The position numbers and the translations under genes were made by a program. From the NCBI GenBank assembly GCA_020634455.1, contig JACKBQ010000001.1:3720001-3784000 (forward strand): a stretch of 64,000 nucleotides of DNA. The letters run 5' to 3'. This DNA comes from Ardenticatenaceae bacterium. GTDB taxonomy: Bacteria; Chloroflexota; Anaerolineae; Promineifilales; Promineifilaceae. Positions 9,347 to 17,026 of the stretch are shown one piece after another (positions within the stretch are counted from its first letter, which is position 1; each line of letters begins with the position of its first letter). The notes under the pieces were generated by a model, which ran no database searches, was not told the DNA's origin, and worked only from the letters and a program-made list of their open reading frames with translations.

Positions 9347-9675
9347 CAAACAGCAATCCCTTCTCGTTTGGCGTTGCGGTAAAGTTGGATGGCTCCTGCT
9401 TCATATTCGTGAGCAAGCACCGGGCGGGCAGAAATTAAATAGGTAGATTCCAATTGAATTGGATAAAGCAAATCAATAATCTGGCGCAATTCTTCAAAAT
9501 AGTCAAAAGGCTGGCTGAGTATTACAAGTAAATCAATGTCACTTTGTGCGTCGTGCTCTTGTCGTGATACAGAACCATACAAAATGACATTTTCCAGGCG
9601 TGCCCCATAATGATTTTTCAGCAAATGTTTGCTTTGTTGAACCAGCTCGCTCGTTAATTTTGGGGACTTAGCCAT
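9346..9675 (-). CDS. MNT-type nucleotidyltransferase (antitoxin-side partner)
   Basis: 109 residues of the minimal polymerase-beta nucleotidyltransferase fold. The motif GSVSRQEHDAQSDIDLLV carries the GS and both metal-binding Asp of the D-x-D pair (about residues 35-51). In characterised MNT/HEPN modules the enzyme adds AMP to a tyrosine of the HEPN partner and neutralises it. It is first in the two-gene unit with the HEPN gene and has a GGATGAAAG ribosome site. Confidence 0.85.
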   Translation of the reverse strand: MAKSPKLTSELVQQSKHLLKNHYGARLENVILYGSVSRQEHDAQSDIDLLVILSQPFDYFEELRQIIDLLYPIQLESTYLISARPVLAHEYEAGAIQLYRNAKREGIAV

Positions 9676-9739
9676 CTTTCATCCATCCTTTTGCTTAGAC
9701 AGTTGCATTATAGCAGATAGTCAAAGCAATTAGTGATGC

Positions 9740-12313
9740 TTACTGCAAAATCGGCAGCCGCAGGTAATCATCCGGCACAAAGAGGCTGCCTTCGGTGGTG
9801 CCTTGCGGGGCTATTTTAAGCAAACGGCCGTTCAACTCCCCTTCCCGCATTTCACCAGCCAGCGCTTGCTGGAACGCTGCCGCGATTTGGCTGACCTGAT
9901 CGGCCGTTTCATGCACAAATTCTAGTCGATAATGCGCAATGCCAGCTTTGAGCCATTCATCCAAATGCGCCGCGCCCGTTTGGGCTTCCGCGCCAAAGAC
10001 GGTGTTGCGGCAGCCCACATCGGCCATGACGGGATGGGAACGGCCGTACACATCGCGCAGTGCCACCTTGTGTTTTTCGCAGGGGGTGCCGCAATCTTTG
10101 TAGCTGGTGCCGCTGGACAGAAAGCGGCAAAAGACGCAATGCTCGGTGTGGAAAACGGGCAGGTGGTGGTAGGCGATTACTTCCAGCTGCTGGGGGGGAA
10201 CGGCCGTTGCCAAGCCCACAATCTGCGCCGCGTTTAAATCGTGGGTGGGGACCAATCGGGCCAAACCCAGGTTGAAAAAGGTGTGGGCCGACAGGGCGTT
10301 GGCGGCGTTGAGGCTGAAATCGCCGTGCAGCGGCTGCGTGGTGCGCCCTTGCAACGCTTGCAGCAAACCCGTGGAGCGCACCAAAATGGCACACTCCAGC
10401 CGCAGCAAAAAGTTCACAATGCGCTGTTCGTCTGGCTTGAGGATGCGCGGGCTGGCGACACGAGCCTCGATGTTTGCCGCCTGCACCTGCTCTACGGCGG
10501 GACGCAAGCCGTACAAATCCAGGTAGTCCAGCGTGATGCTGGTCGGTTGAAATTCAAGGGCGGCGGCGAGCTGGTCGGGCGTGCGGACGAGGAGGTGGAG
10601 GGCAGTAGTCAGTGAACGGTTTTCGGTGTTCGGTAAGCGGTTTGATTGGAGCGCCTGGGTGAGGACGGCCGTTGGCTCGTGGATTTCGATGGGGGACGGG
10701 GTGGCTTGCCGGGTTTGTAGCTGGGCCACGGCGTCGCGGCGCAGGTTGTTGAGCAGGGAGGCAGGGGCAAAGGGACGGCCGTTCACCTCCAGCGTGAGAT
10801 TGGCCAGTTCGTACGGGGTGTTGCCCAGGCGGCCGAGCTGATCGCGGGCAAACTCCAGGCTCAGGGACTGGTTGTGGGCGGCGGGCAGCGGCTCCGGCGA
10901 CTGCACGGTAACTTGCAGGTTTGGCTGCTCGTCGAGGGTACAAACTAACGTCAATGGGCGGCCCTCGTGGGCGGTGGCGTGGATGGAAAGCGGCCGTTTC
11001 TGCACCGGTTGGCTGGCCTGGGTGAACGGTCTGGCTGCTTTTTCCAGCTCCGGATCATGCGTGCGCCACACCCAATCGCCGGGACGAATCCGGGCGAAGT
11101 TGATCTGCCCATTACCAAACTTCAACTCGACTAAATCTACAGATTGATGCAAATTTTTCGCGTCTTGTTCTCCGCGCCTTCGCGTCTCTGCGTTAAATAT
11201 TCCCGCAACTTCATAAACAAAGCCACCTTCTTCTGGCTCGGCCGGGCTGCGCCAGTCAGCTGCGTCGAAGACGAGGCCGTCGCCGGGTTTGATGGGGGCG
11301 ATTGCGGCGGTGTGTTCCGCTTTGACCAGGACTCTATCTGTTAACACGCGCTGCACCACGCCCACTTTGACCCCGCGATGGTTGGGGGAACGGCCGTTCA
11401 CCACCGTCTGATGGTTCGTGCCCGATACAAAATGTGCGCCCAGCCCGCGCGAGTACACCTGGGTCAGCTGCAACTCTTCAGCGGGATCGATGGGGTAGGA
11501 ACGGCCGTGCCACGCCGCGTCCACCGCCTGCCGGTACGCTTTGGTGGTCAGCGCCACGTAATTGGCATCCTTGTATCGCCCCTCAATTTTTAGTGCAGAG
11601 ATGCCAATCTCTACAATATCTGGAATCTGGTGCAGGGCGTACAGGTCGCCGGGCGAGAGCAGGTAGCGGGCATCTCCCAGCGGTTTAAGTTGGTCATCCA
11701 CAATCATCTCGTAGGGCAGACGGCACGCCTGGGCGCACTGGCCCCGGTTGGCGCTGCGGCCACCCCATGCTTCGGAGGAAAAACATTGCCCGGAGTAGGA
11801 AACGCACAACGCGCCGTGGACAAACATTTCCAGTTCGCAATCGGTGGCGGCGCGGATGGCGCGCACCTCGTCTAGCGACAGCTCGCGCGCCATGACAACG
11901 CGGCTGACGCCAAACTGTTGGGCCAGGGCAATGCCCTCCGCGCTGGTGATGCTCATTTGGGTGCTGCCGTGAATCGCCAGGTCGGGGGCAATCTGATGTG
12001 CCAATTGAGCCACCGCCACATCTTGTACGATGATGCTGTCTGCCCCGGCGGCGGCGATCTGCGCCAGCGCTTTTACTGCATCGTCCAGCTCATGATCAAA
12101 CACCAGCGTGTTGAAGGTGACGTAGCCCTTCACGCCACGACGGTGCAGCGTTTGCATCACTTCTGGCAATTCCCGCAGGGTAAAGCCAACTTTGGCGCGG
12201 GCGGTAAAGTGCGTCAGGCCAAAGTAGACGGCGTCTGCGCCGGCTTCAATGGCAGCGTGCAGCTGCGGCCAATAGCCGACCGGGCTCATGATTTCTGGTT
12301 TGTGTTTTTCCAT
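9740..12313 (-). CDS. U32 family protein with DUF3656 (RlhA-like)
   Basis: An 857-residue protein. The N-terminal U32 barrel starts MSPVGYWPQLHAAIEAGADAVYFG-like and contains the cysteine pair in RGQCAQACRLPYE. A DUF3656-type middle follows, and the C-terminus has four further cysteines in EHCVFCRFL...CGTPCEKH. Although classed as peptidase U32, the characterised members (RlhA, TrhP, UbiU/V) are iron-sulfur hydroxylation proteins acting on rRNA, tRNA or ubiquinone, so RNA or quinone modification is more likely than proteolysis. Two segments are repeat-derived and foreign to the family: NAETRRRGEQDAKN near residue 375 and SNRLPNTENRSLTT near residue 560. Confidence 0.85.
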   Translation of the reverse strand: MEKHKPEIMSPVGYWPQLHAAIEAGADAVYFGLTHFTARAKVGFTLRELPEVMQTLHRRGVKGYVTFNTLVFDHELDDAVKALAQIAAAGADSIIVQDVAVAQLAHQIAPDLAIHGSTQMSITSAEGIALAQQFGVSRVVMARELSLDEVRAIRAATDCELEMFVHGALCVSYSGQCFSSEAWGGRSANRGQCAQACRLPYEMIVDDQLKPLGDARYLLSPGDLYALHQIPDIVEIGISALKIEGRYKDANYVALTTKAYRQAVDAAWHGRSYPIDPAEELQLTQVYSRGLGAHFVSGTNHQTVVNGRSPNHRGVKVGVVQRVLTDRVLVKAEHTAAIAPIKPGDGLVFDAADWRSPAEPEEGGFVYEVAGIFNAETRRRGEQDAKNLHQSVDLVELKFGNGQINFARIRPGDWVWRTHDPELEKAARPFTQASQPVQKRPLSIHATAHEGRPLTLVCTLDEQPNLQVTVQSPEPLPAAHNQSLSLEFARDQLGRLGNTPYELANLTLEVNGRPFAPASLLNNLRRDAVAQLQTRQATPSPIEIHEPTAVLTQALQSNRLPNTENRSLTTALHLLVRTPDQLAAALEFQPTSITLDYLDLYGLRPAVEQVQAANIEARVASPRILKPDEQRIVNFLLRLECAILVRSTGLLQALQGRTTQPLHGDFSLNAANALSAHTFFNLGLARLVPTHDLNAAQIVGLATAVPPQQLEVIAYHHLPVFHTEHCVFCRFLSSGTSYKDCGTPCEKHKVALRDVYGRSHPVMADVGCRNTVFGAEAQTGAAHLDEWLKAGIAHYRLEFVHETADQVSQIAAAFQQALAGEMREGELNGRLLKIAPQGTTEGSLFVPDDYLRLPILQ
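10606..10650. repeat. cggtaa/gaacgg-family repeat inside the U32 gene
   Basis: The stretch contains gtgaacggttttcggtgttc-like sequence matching the intergenic family seen near 32.35, 48.2 and 50.75 kb. Here it is translated in frame as a low-complexity insert in the U32 protein. Confidence 0.65.
11146..11205. repeat. Repeat translated as NAETRRRGE inside the U32 gene
   Basis: Sequence of the ctccgcgccttcgcgtctct type, recognisable as a dispersed repeat of many bacterial genomes, lies in frame in the coding region and yields the peptide NAETRRRGEQDAKN. Confidence 0.7.
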
Positions 12314-12572
12314 ACCGTGTATTTTACAGTAGTTATCCGTTATTTACTGGCAAAATTTGTTAGGTTGGGGGAGAGGCACGGCCGTTCTCTTTGTTTGTCA
12401 CCTGCAAACACATTTGTCAGCTACTTGTTGGCTGGTTTTGGTCTTGCCATCAGCTAAATTAGGTTGACAAATTATATTCTTTTGCTAGCAGTATCGTTAT
12501 CACTCTCCAGGTTCACTACTTCCAAACATTTTGCCACCAGACCTGATACACAAATAAAAGGAAATCGTCATC

Positions 12573-13124
12573 ATGAGTCAACAAGTTGTTGAGGATTTAG
12601 CGTTATTTTTTGATTTTGAGAATATTGCCATTTCGCTGCGAAAGCAGAATGGTCAAAATCCAGATTTCAAGAAAATCATTGCTTGGTTTTCACAATACGG
12701 CCGTATTGCCGTTGCCAGAGCATACGGAGATTGGGCTGTCCATCACAAATTTATGTTTCCTCTCCGGGAAAACAAGTTTGAACCGGTGTTTGTGCCCACG
12801 ATTACCAACCACTACAACGGTAGCACGATTATCAAGAATGCAGTGGATATGAAAATTGCCGTGGAAGCAACGGCCGTTTTGTACACGCGCCCGCACATTA
12901 CAACCTACGGTTTGCTCACCGGGGACAAAGATTACTTGCCCTTGATCGAACACATGCGAAATTTGGGTAAAAAAGTGATAGCAGTGGCTGTCGAGGAAAA
13001 TACGGCTTCCAGTTTACGTGAGGCAGTTGATTTGTTTGTGCCTTATCGTGAAGTAGTGGCCGAATTTAGTGAGCAGCCACCAGCGCCAGTTTTCAAGCTA
13101 TTGCTTCAAGCAATTCACCAGCTA
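12573..13124 (+). pseudogene. NYN-domain (LabA/DUF88-like) gene, 5' part, interrupted by IS
   Basis: Residues 1-165 form a NYN (PIN-like RNase) domain: LALFFDFENIAISL with the first acidic pair, and GLLTGDKDYLPLIEHMRNLGKKV with the later Asp residues. The frame then enters an IS5-family element after codon Leu184 and stops at 13142 after a few foreign residues. Removing the IS and one target-site copy rejoins it exactly with 13950-14233, giving a 277-residue protein. The truncated form keeps the whole NYN domain and may still be made. The ATG at 12573 is preceded by AAAGGAAATCG. Confidence 0.85.
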
Positions 13125-13125
13125 G
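13122..13125. repeat. Target-site duplication, left copy
   Basis: CTAG here and at 13949-13952. A TA duplication with one extra terminal base on each end of the element is equally compatible. Confidence 0.8.
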
Positions 13126-13173
13126 GTTCTGTTGACATTTGAAGAGATAAGCGAAATCCTCGATAATGATACA

Positions 13174-13518
13174 ATGTCAACTATAAAAATCGCCGATGAC
13201 CAATGGCGGAAAATATATAAGTTCTTAAAAACACATCCCAGGACCTATGCCAACAACCAGGCGGCCACGCGTCGTTTTGTTGAAGGCGTTCATTGGCTCA
13301 TGCGCACCGGTGTGCAGTGGCGCGAACTGCCAGAGCGGTATGGCAACTGGAATAGCGTCTACAAACGCTTTTCTCGCTGGGAAGAGCAAGGCATTTGGGC
13401 TGCTTTGCATGACCAGTTTGCTCAAGAGCCTGATATGGAAAGCGCGATTATCGATAGCACCGTGATTCGGGCCCACATGAGTGCAGCTGGTGGGTCAAAA
13501 AAAACGGTGGTCAAGTAG
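13174..13518 (+). CDS. IS5-family transposase, orfA
   Basis: Encodes the N-terminal DUF4096-like region (WRKIYKFLKTHPRTYANNQA, VEGVHWLMRTGVQWRELPERYG) and the first catalytic Asp in MESAIIDSTVIRAHMS. I chose the ATG at 13174; the frame can be extended to a TTG at 13132 inside the terminal repeat, which is less likely. Translation in frame ends at 13518, but the heptamer A-AAA-AAA at 13497-13503 allows a -1 slip into orfB, as in other elements of the group. Confidence 0.88.
   Translation: MSTIKIADDQWRKIYKFLKTHPRTYANNQAATRRFVEGVHWLMRTGVQWRELPERYGNWNSVYKRFSRWEEQGIWAALHDQFAQEPDMESAIIDSTVIRAHMSAAGGSKKTVVK
13497..13504 (+). promoter_or_regulatory. Programmed -1 frameshift site (A8)
   Basis: In the orfA frame the run reads TCA AAA AAA ACG. 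A -1 slip gives AAA AAA AAC GGT GGT CAA and continues without a stop through the second and third catalytic regions, so the shift restores a full-length transposase. Confidence 0.75.
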
Positions 13519-13934
13519 AGCAAGCCCTCGGTCGTAGTCGCGGTGGTTTCAGCACGAAAATCCATATTGTTGTTGATGCTTTAGGTAATCCCCTAAAGTA
13601 TATCCTCACGGGTGGCCAGCAGCATGATGTGACGCAAGCCCGAGCCTTGTTAGAAGCGTATGCGTTTGACCGGGCCATTGCCGACAAAGGTTATGATGCT
13701 GACGACCTATTGGCCTTTATTGCCGAAAAAGGAGCCGAAGCGGTTATCCCGCCCAAGGCCAATCGCACAGAAGAGCGAGCTTATGACAAGCATGTCTACA
13801 AAGAGCGTCATTTGGTCGAGTGTTTTATTAACAAAATCAAGTGGTATCGTCGGGTATTCACTCGGTATGAGAAACTAGCCCGACGATACATGGCTTTCTT
13901 GCACCTGGTGGGTGCTTTTATTTGGCTTCGTTGA
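13503..13934 (+). CDS. IS5-family transposase, orfB (expressed by frameshift)
   Basis: In the -1 frame from the A8 run, translation gives NGGQVEQALGRSRGGFSTKI, then a region with the second catalytic Asp (DKGYDADDL, about 13682) and the Glu motif YKERHLVECFINKIKWYRRV. An internal ATG at 13629 is unlikely to be a true start because it lies within the catalytic core. The stop at 13934 abuts the right inverted repeat. Confidence 0.85.
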   Translation, partial: NGGQVEQALGRSRGGFSTKIHIVVDALGNPLKYILTGGQQHDVTQARALLEAYAFDRAIADKGYDADDLLAFIAEKGAEAVIPPKANRTEERAYDKHVYKERHLVECFINKIKWYRRVFTRYEKLARRYMAFLHLVGAFIWLR

Positions 13935-13948
13935 AATGTCAACGGAAC

Positions 13949-13952
13949 CTAG
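13949..13952. repeat. Target-site duplication, right copy
   Basis: CTAG matching 13122-13125. Confidence 0.8.
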
Positions 13953-14233
13953 TAGCGGCCAGCAAAATACCGCTACTAGAGCGCATCAAGCCTCAAATGA
14001 GGAAGATTCTGCCGGAATTTGATGAAAAGTTGTGTACCAAGGCAGATGGGAAGCCGTATGAGCGTTTTTTGGATTTTGTAGAAGACGCACAGCAGTTGGG
14101 TTTGGTTGTCATTAGCAGACAAGGCTCCGCAATCACGGTGAACCCCGCAGGTGCTGCTGGATTGCCTGCCAAACAACCCGGCTTTGCTATTTTGCCGCCG
14201 CAAAGACCTGCTTCGGGCATGGCACTGAACTAA
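13950..14233 (+). pseudogene. Separated 3' part of the NYN gene (OST-HTH/LOTUS-like domain)
   Basis: About 94 codons continue the interrupted gene: VAASKIPLLERIKPQMRKIL, then a small winged-helix region typical of the OST-HTH/LOTUS domain that follows NYN in this family (IKPQMRKILPEFDEKLCTKA, FLDFVEDAQQLGLVVI). The tail AGLPAKQPGFAIL is low complexity. It has no start or ribosome site of its own and is probably untranslated. Confidence 0.8.
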
Positions 14234-14268
14234 ATTTTGCGGATTTTTCGATATGCAATTGCCTAAAA

Positions 14269-14304
14269 GGTTGGACCAATTTAACTGAAATTGGTCCAAT
14301 CTGC
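14269..14304. repeat. ttggaccaattt inverted repeat, copy 1
   Basis: GGTTGGACCAATTT and AAATTGGTCCAAT arms around a short loop, just past the end of the reductase-like gene. The same element recurs near 16010-16064, so it is a dispersed repeat that may double as a terminator hairpin. Confidence 0.75.
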
Positions 14305-14316
14305 TTGCAGACCAGA

Positions 14317-14889
14317 TTAGCTGCGCTTCGGTTCGTAATGCAGCACCACGATGCCGCAGGCACAGGGCGTCGCTTTGACCAAATTGAGCTTTTGTGTGCC
14401 GTCTAATCCCTGAAAAATGGGCAGTCCACTGCCAATCGCCGCTGGATTCACAAACAAGTGATACTCATCAATCAGGTTGTGCTTGATGAGGTTGGAGACA
14501 AAGTTCGCCCCACCGTAGGCAATAATGTCTGGCCCATCCTGCTGTTTCAACCGATTGATTTCCTCAACCAGATCGCCGCTGGCCAGGACGGTATTCTCCC
14601 ATGCTGACGCCTCTAAAGTTTTGCTAAACACAACTTTTGGCGTGTCTGTAAATTTGATACCGGCCAGGTGTTCCCCGTGTTCTGGGTTTTGCGCTACGGC
14701 TGCCCAATGCGGAATAAATCCCTGAGCCAGATTTCGCCCCAAAACAATCAAACCCATCGATTCGGTAAGCTCGGTGACGTATTTGACGAGCTCTTCATCC
14801 CAGCTAAACGTGAGCCAGTCTATTTCGCCATTTGGCCCGCCTACAAAGCCATCTACCGTCATTTGTACTTGCAGTTTTAACTTTCTCAT
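14317..14889 (-). CDS. Dihydrofolate reductase family protein (RibD C-terminal-like)
   Basis: 190 residues with the fold of the RibD C-terminal reductase: MRKLKLQVQMTVDGFVGGP, a GLIVLGRNLAQGF strand-loop, DIIAYGGANFVSNLIKHNLI, and LFVNPAAIGSGLPIFQG. The family resembles DHFR structurally, but its substrate is usually unknown and it is not a genuine folate enzyme. A second paralogue lies at 21.6 kb in the same cluster; both have the MRKL start and the NLIDEY(H/K)LF(V/L)NP motif. It is the last gene of a run of same-strand small genes. Confidence 0.88.
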   Translation of the reverse strand: MRKLKLQVQMTVDGFVGGPNGEIDWLTFSWDEELVKYVTELTESMGLIVLGRNLAQGFIPHWAAVAQNPEHGEHLAGIKFTDTPKVVFSKTLEASAWENTVLASGDLVEEINRLKQQDGPDIIAYGGANFVSNLIKHNLIDEYHLFVNPAAIGSGLPIFQGLDGTQKLNLVKATPCACGIVVLHYEPKRS

Positions 14890-14990
14890 TTTTAAACGCC
14901 TCCCGTTGGCGCCTGGTTGTACGCAGCCTATAACATGGCCACATCAATCTTTCGTGATTTACTAAGCAGTAGCGCAATTGACTACCTGCG

Positions 14991-15521
14991 CTATTGCATC
15001 GTCGGATTATCTGCTTGCTCTGGTTGGTAGGGTGCCTTGTCGTCGATGTTGCCCACATAAACCGGCAATCGCTCATGCCCAAGTATCTGGCGAATTGCCA
15101 TATTTTCGCCCAAATGGTACCAGTAGTGGTAAATCACCCGCTGTAACAGATTGCCGTATTTGTAATTGATGGGCTTGCCATTGCTGATCACGTTTTCTTG
15201 CAGCTTGGCGGTGGTTAAACTGTCCAGCCACGGATCAACGGCTGCCGTGATCGTTTTCCAGGCGCTCTTCATTTCCTTGAGTGAAGGGGTACTGGCTGGC
15301 CCACCGTAGGCAAAGGCTTCCTGGATGTCTGGACGGAGCATCTGGCCTTGCGCGTAATACAGAAAATAACTCTGCTCTTGCCAGGCCAGATGCCCAACGT
15401 TCCAGCTGATGCAATTCATCGGTAAGAAGCGTTTACCGGCATCTTCATCAGAGATGCCTCTCAAGGCTCGCATAAATTCACTGCGGGTAAATCGCAATTG
15501 TAAAACCATTGGGTGGGTCAT
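14991..15521 (-). CDS. DinB-like four-helix protein
   Basis: 176 residues. Three histidines of the DinB/YfiT metal site are visible: GHLAWQEQSYF in helix 2 and HYWYHLGE with two histidines four residues apart near the C-terminus. Members are metal-binding proteins, some of which are thiol-dependent transferases (bacillithiol or mycothiol); the substrate cannot be deduced. It is adjacent to a VOC protein, in a cluster with a second DinB-like gene at 20.1 kb. Confidence 0.85.
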   Translation of the reverse strand: MTHPMVLQLRFTRSEFMRALRGISDEDAGKRFLPMNCISWNVGHLAWQEQSYFLYYAQGQMLRPDIQEAFAYGGPASTPSLKEMKSAWKTITAAVDPWLDSLTTAKLQENVISNGKPINYKYGNLLQRVIYHYWYHLGENMAIRQILGHERLPVYVGNIDDKAPYQPEQADNPTMQ

Positions 15522-15542
15522 GGGTTGCCGCCAGTTTCTGTT

Positions 15543-15968
15543 TTATGCCTGACCGTGTTCGTAGTTGACCATCCAGTTGATGCCAAATTTGTCGGTGAAC
15601 ATGCCGAAGGTGGCGTTCCAGAACGTTTTCGACAGGGGCATGGTCACGGTGCCACCTTCTGAGAGGCCGTTGAAGAGGCGCGTGGCCTCGGCTTCGCTGT
15701 CGGGTTGCAGCGATAGGCCAAAGTTGTTGCCAAACACAACATCGCCGCCCATGCCTTCTATCACATCACTGCCCATCAATACCCCGCTGCCAATGTTGAG
15801 AGCGGCGTGCATGATTTTGTTTTGATCATCTGGCGACATTTCGGCCGCATTGGGCATGGTGCCAAAGCGGTTAAAGCTGAGCGAATTGCTCTGGAAAACG
15901 CTGTTGTAAAAGTTGAAGGCTTCTTCACAATTCCCGTTAAAGTTGACATAAGCATTAATTGAGGTCAT
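15543..15968 (-). CDS. VOC family protein (PhnB/glyoxalase-like)
   Basis: 141 residues of the PhnB-type vicinal oxygen chelate fold. It starts MTSINAYVNFNGNCEEAFNF, contains the IMHAALNIGSGVLMGSD strand, and ends TFWNATFGMFTDKFGINWMV. The typical end motif FGxxTDxFGxxWMx is present. Its position in a chain with DinB and DUF1801 genes suggests small-molecule detoxification or resistance, but the substrate is unknown. Confidence 0.88.
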   Translation of the reverse strand: MTSINAYVNFNGNCEEAFNFYNSVFQSNSLSFNRFGTMPNAAEMSPDDQNKIMHAALNIGSGVLMGSDVIEGMGGDVVFGNNFGLSLQPDSEAEATRLFNGLSEGGTVTMPLSKTFWNATFGMFTDKFGINWMVNYEHGQA

Positions 15969-16005
15969 TTCAGGTTCCTTTTTTGAAAATAATTTGCCAG
16001 TAATT

Positions 16006-16064
16006 ATGCAGATTGGACCAATTTTAGTCGGGAACAGTTCGCCAGTTTTGAAGAAAATTGGTCC
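16006..16064. repeat. ttggaccaattt inverted repeat, copy 2
   Basis: AGATTGGACCAATTTT and AAAATTGGTCCAATCT flank a loop of about 26 bases. It matches the element at 14269-14304 and lies upstream of the VOC gene. Confidence 0.8.
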
Positions 16065-16104
16065 AATCTTTTCACCAACTGTGTAACTGCTATTGGATAT
16101 TTAG

Positions 16105-16650
16105 CTATGCGGATACGGCCGTTCCCATCTCCAAAAGCGTGCTTACCGTGCGCCAGTTGCGGGCGGTGGCCGCCACGCCCAGTGCGCGCTCCACCTTGAC
16201 GGCCAGCTTGGAACGGCCGATTCCATCCGGCGCGTGCAGGTAAAACACAGCATCAATCAGGGCAAACTGCTCACTGTCCGCTTTTAGCGTTTCCAACATT
16301 GCCAAATCCGGGTCGGGCGGGGAAGATGCCAGGAAGTAGAAGTGGAGCGTTTTGTGTTGTTCGTCGGTGGCGGGGAAGGGGTTGCGGGAAACGGCCGTTT
16401 TCAAATCCGCCAAATGCAGCAGCATCACCTGCGGAGCAAACCCATGACTCTGCCCAATCGCCACGCTGATTTCCTCGGCCAGCGTGGGCAAATCGGTACG
16501 GCCGCTTTGAAAAACGACGTTGCCGCTTTGGATATAGGTCTGCACATCCGTCAGCCCCAACTCCGCCAAAACCGTCTTCAATTCCTTCATGGGGAGCTTG
16601 CTATGCCCACCCACGTTGATACCACGTAACAAAGCAATAATCGTATTCAT
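16105..16650 (-). CDS. DUF1697 domain protein
   Basis: 181 residues beginning MNTIIALLRGINVGGHSKLP, a hallmark of DUF1697, with TYIQSGNVVFQSG shortly after. The biochemical role of the family is not established. Its codons include three ACGGCCGT-type sites. It lies upstream of the VOC gene on the same strand, separated by a dispersed hairpin. Confidence 0.9.
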   Translation of the reverse strand: MNTIIALLRGINVGGHSKLPMKELKTVLAELGLTDVQTYIQSGNVVFQSGRTDLPTLAEEISVAIGQSHGFAPQVMLLHLADLKTAVSRNPFPATDEQHKTLHFYFLASSPPDPDLAMLETLKADSEQFALIDAVFYLHAPDGIGRSKLAVKVERALGVAATARNWRTVSTLLEMGTAVSA

Positions 16651-16660
16651 TTAGTTGTTT

Positions 16661-16723
16661 TTGCCACAGAGGACGCAGAGACCGCTGAGTCTTTCTCTAT
16701 GGGCTCGGTGACCTCTGTGGCAA
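16661..16723. repeat. gccacagag...ctctgtggc repeat, copy 1
   Basis: GCCACAGAGG and CCTCTGTGGC arms enclose a GC-rich middle. It is one of six copies of this family in the window and sits between two same-strand genes. Confidence 0.8.
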
Positions 16724-16729
16724 GATAAT

Positions 16730-17026
16730 TTACCCGCCAGCCATTGCGCCGATGATGCGAAACGGTTCAGAGCCGTTGGCGATGCTTTCTGGCAGCGGCT
16801 TGTCTGGTGCCTCATGGGACCAATCCTGCCCGGCGGCAAAAAAGCGAATGAAGTCACGACGTTTGTGCGTGCTGTGGTCGCGCACCGTGCCGCGCAAAAC
16901 CGGATACAGTTCTTCCACCTTGTCCAGGATGGCTTGCTGAGTGATGGGGCCATCTAATTCCAAATGCACTTCTTTGCCCACCCTGGCCAGATTGCGCAGA
17001 TGGAACGGTAACGTTACGCGAATCAT
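16730..17026 (-). CDS. MoaD/ThiS-like beta-grasp protein
   Basis: 98 residues with the ubiquitin-like beta-grasp pattern (MIRVTLPFHLRNLARVGKEV, AILDKVEELYPVLRGTV) and a C-terminal double glycine (GAMAGG). The exposed GG end is what sulfur-carrier proteins use for thiocarboxylation or conjugation. Its start overlaps the stop of the beta-propeller gene by four bases, so the two are coupled. No moaE, moeB or thiF is seen nearby, so a molybdopterin role is not supported; a dedicated partner function with the propeller is inferred. Confidence 0.8.
   Translation of the reverse strand: MIRVTLPFHLRNLARVGKEVHLELDGPITQQAILDKVEELYPVLRGTVRDHSTHKRRDFIRFFAAGQDWSHEAPDKPLPESIANGSEPFRIIGAMAGG

Larger units (their letters stand above)
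13126..13948 (+). mobile_element. IS5-family insertion sequence (IS427-like group), about 823 bp
   Basis: Terminal inverted repeats GTTCTGTTGACATTT (13126-13140) and its near-complement ending at 13948 match at 14 of 15 positions. They are bounded by a CTAG duplication. The element carries two overlapping transposase frames joined by an A8 slippery run. It splits a NYN/OST-HTH gene, and it contains no ACGGCCGT motif, consistent with recent arrival. Confidence 0.9.

Noticed and set aside
9740..12313. U32 protein as a collagenase-type peptidase
   Set aside because: The cysteine pattern and DUF3656 architecture match the RNA-hydroxylation branch; no protease motif is visible.
12464..12478. TTGACA near 12464 as the promoter of the NYN gene
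   Set aside because: No acceptable -10 box lies 16-18 bases downstream; TATATT is too close to pair with it.
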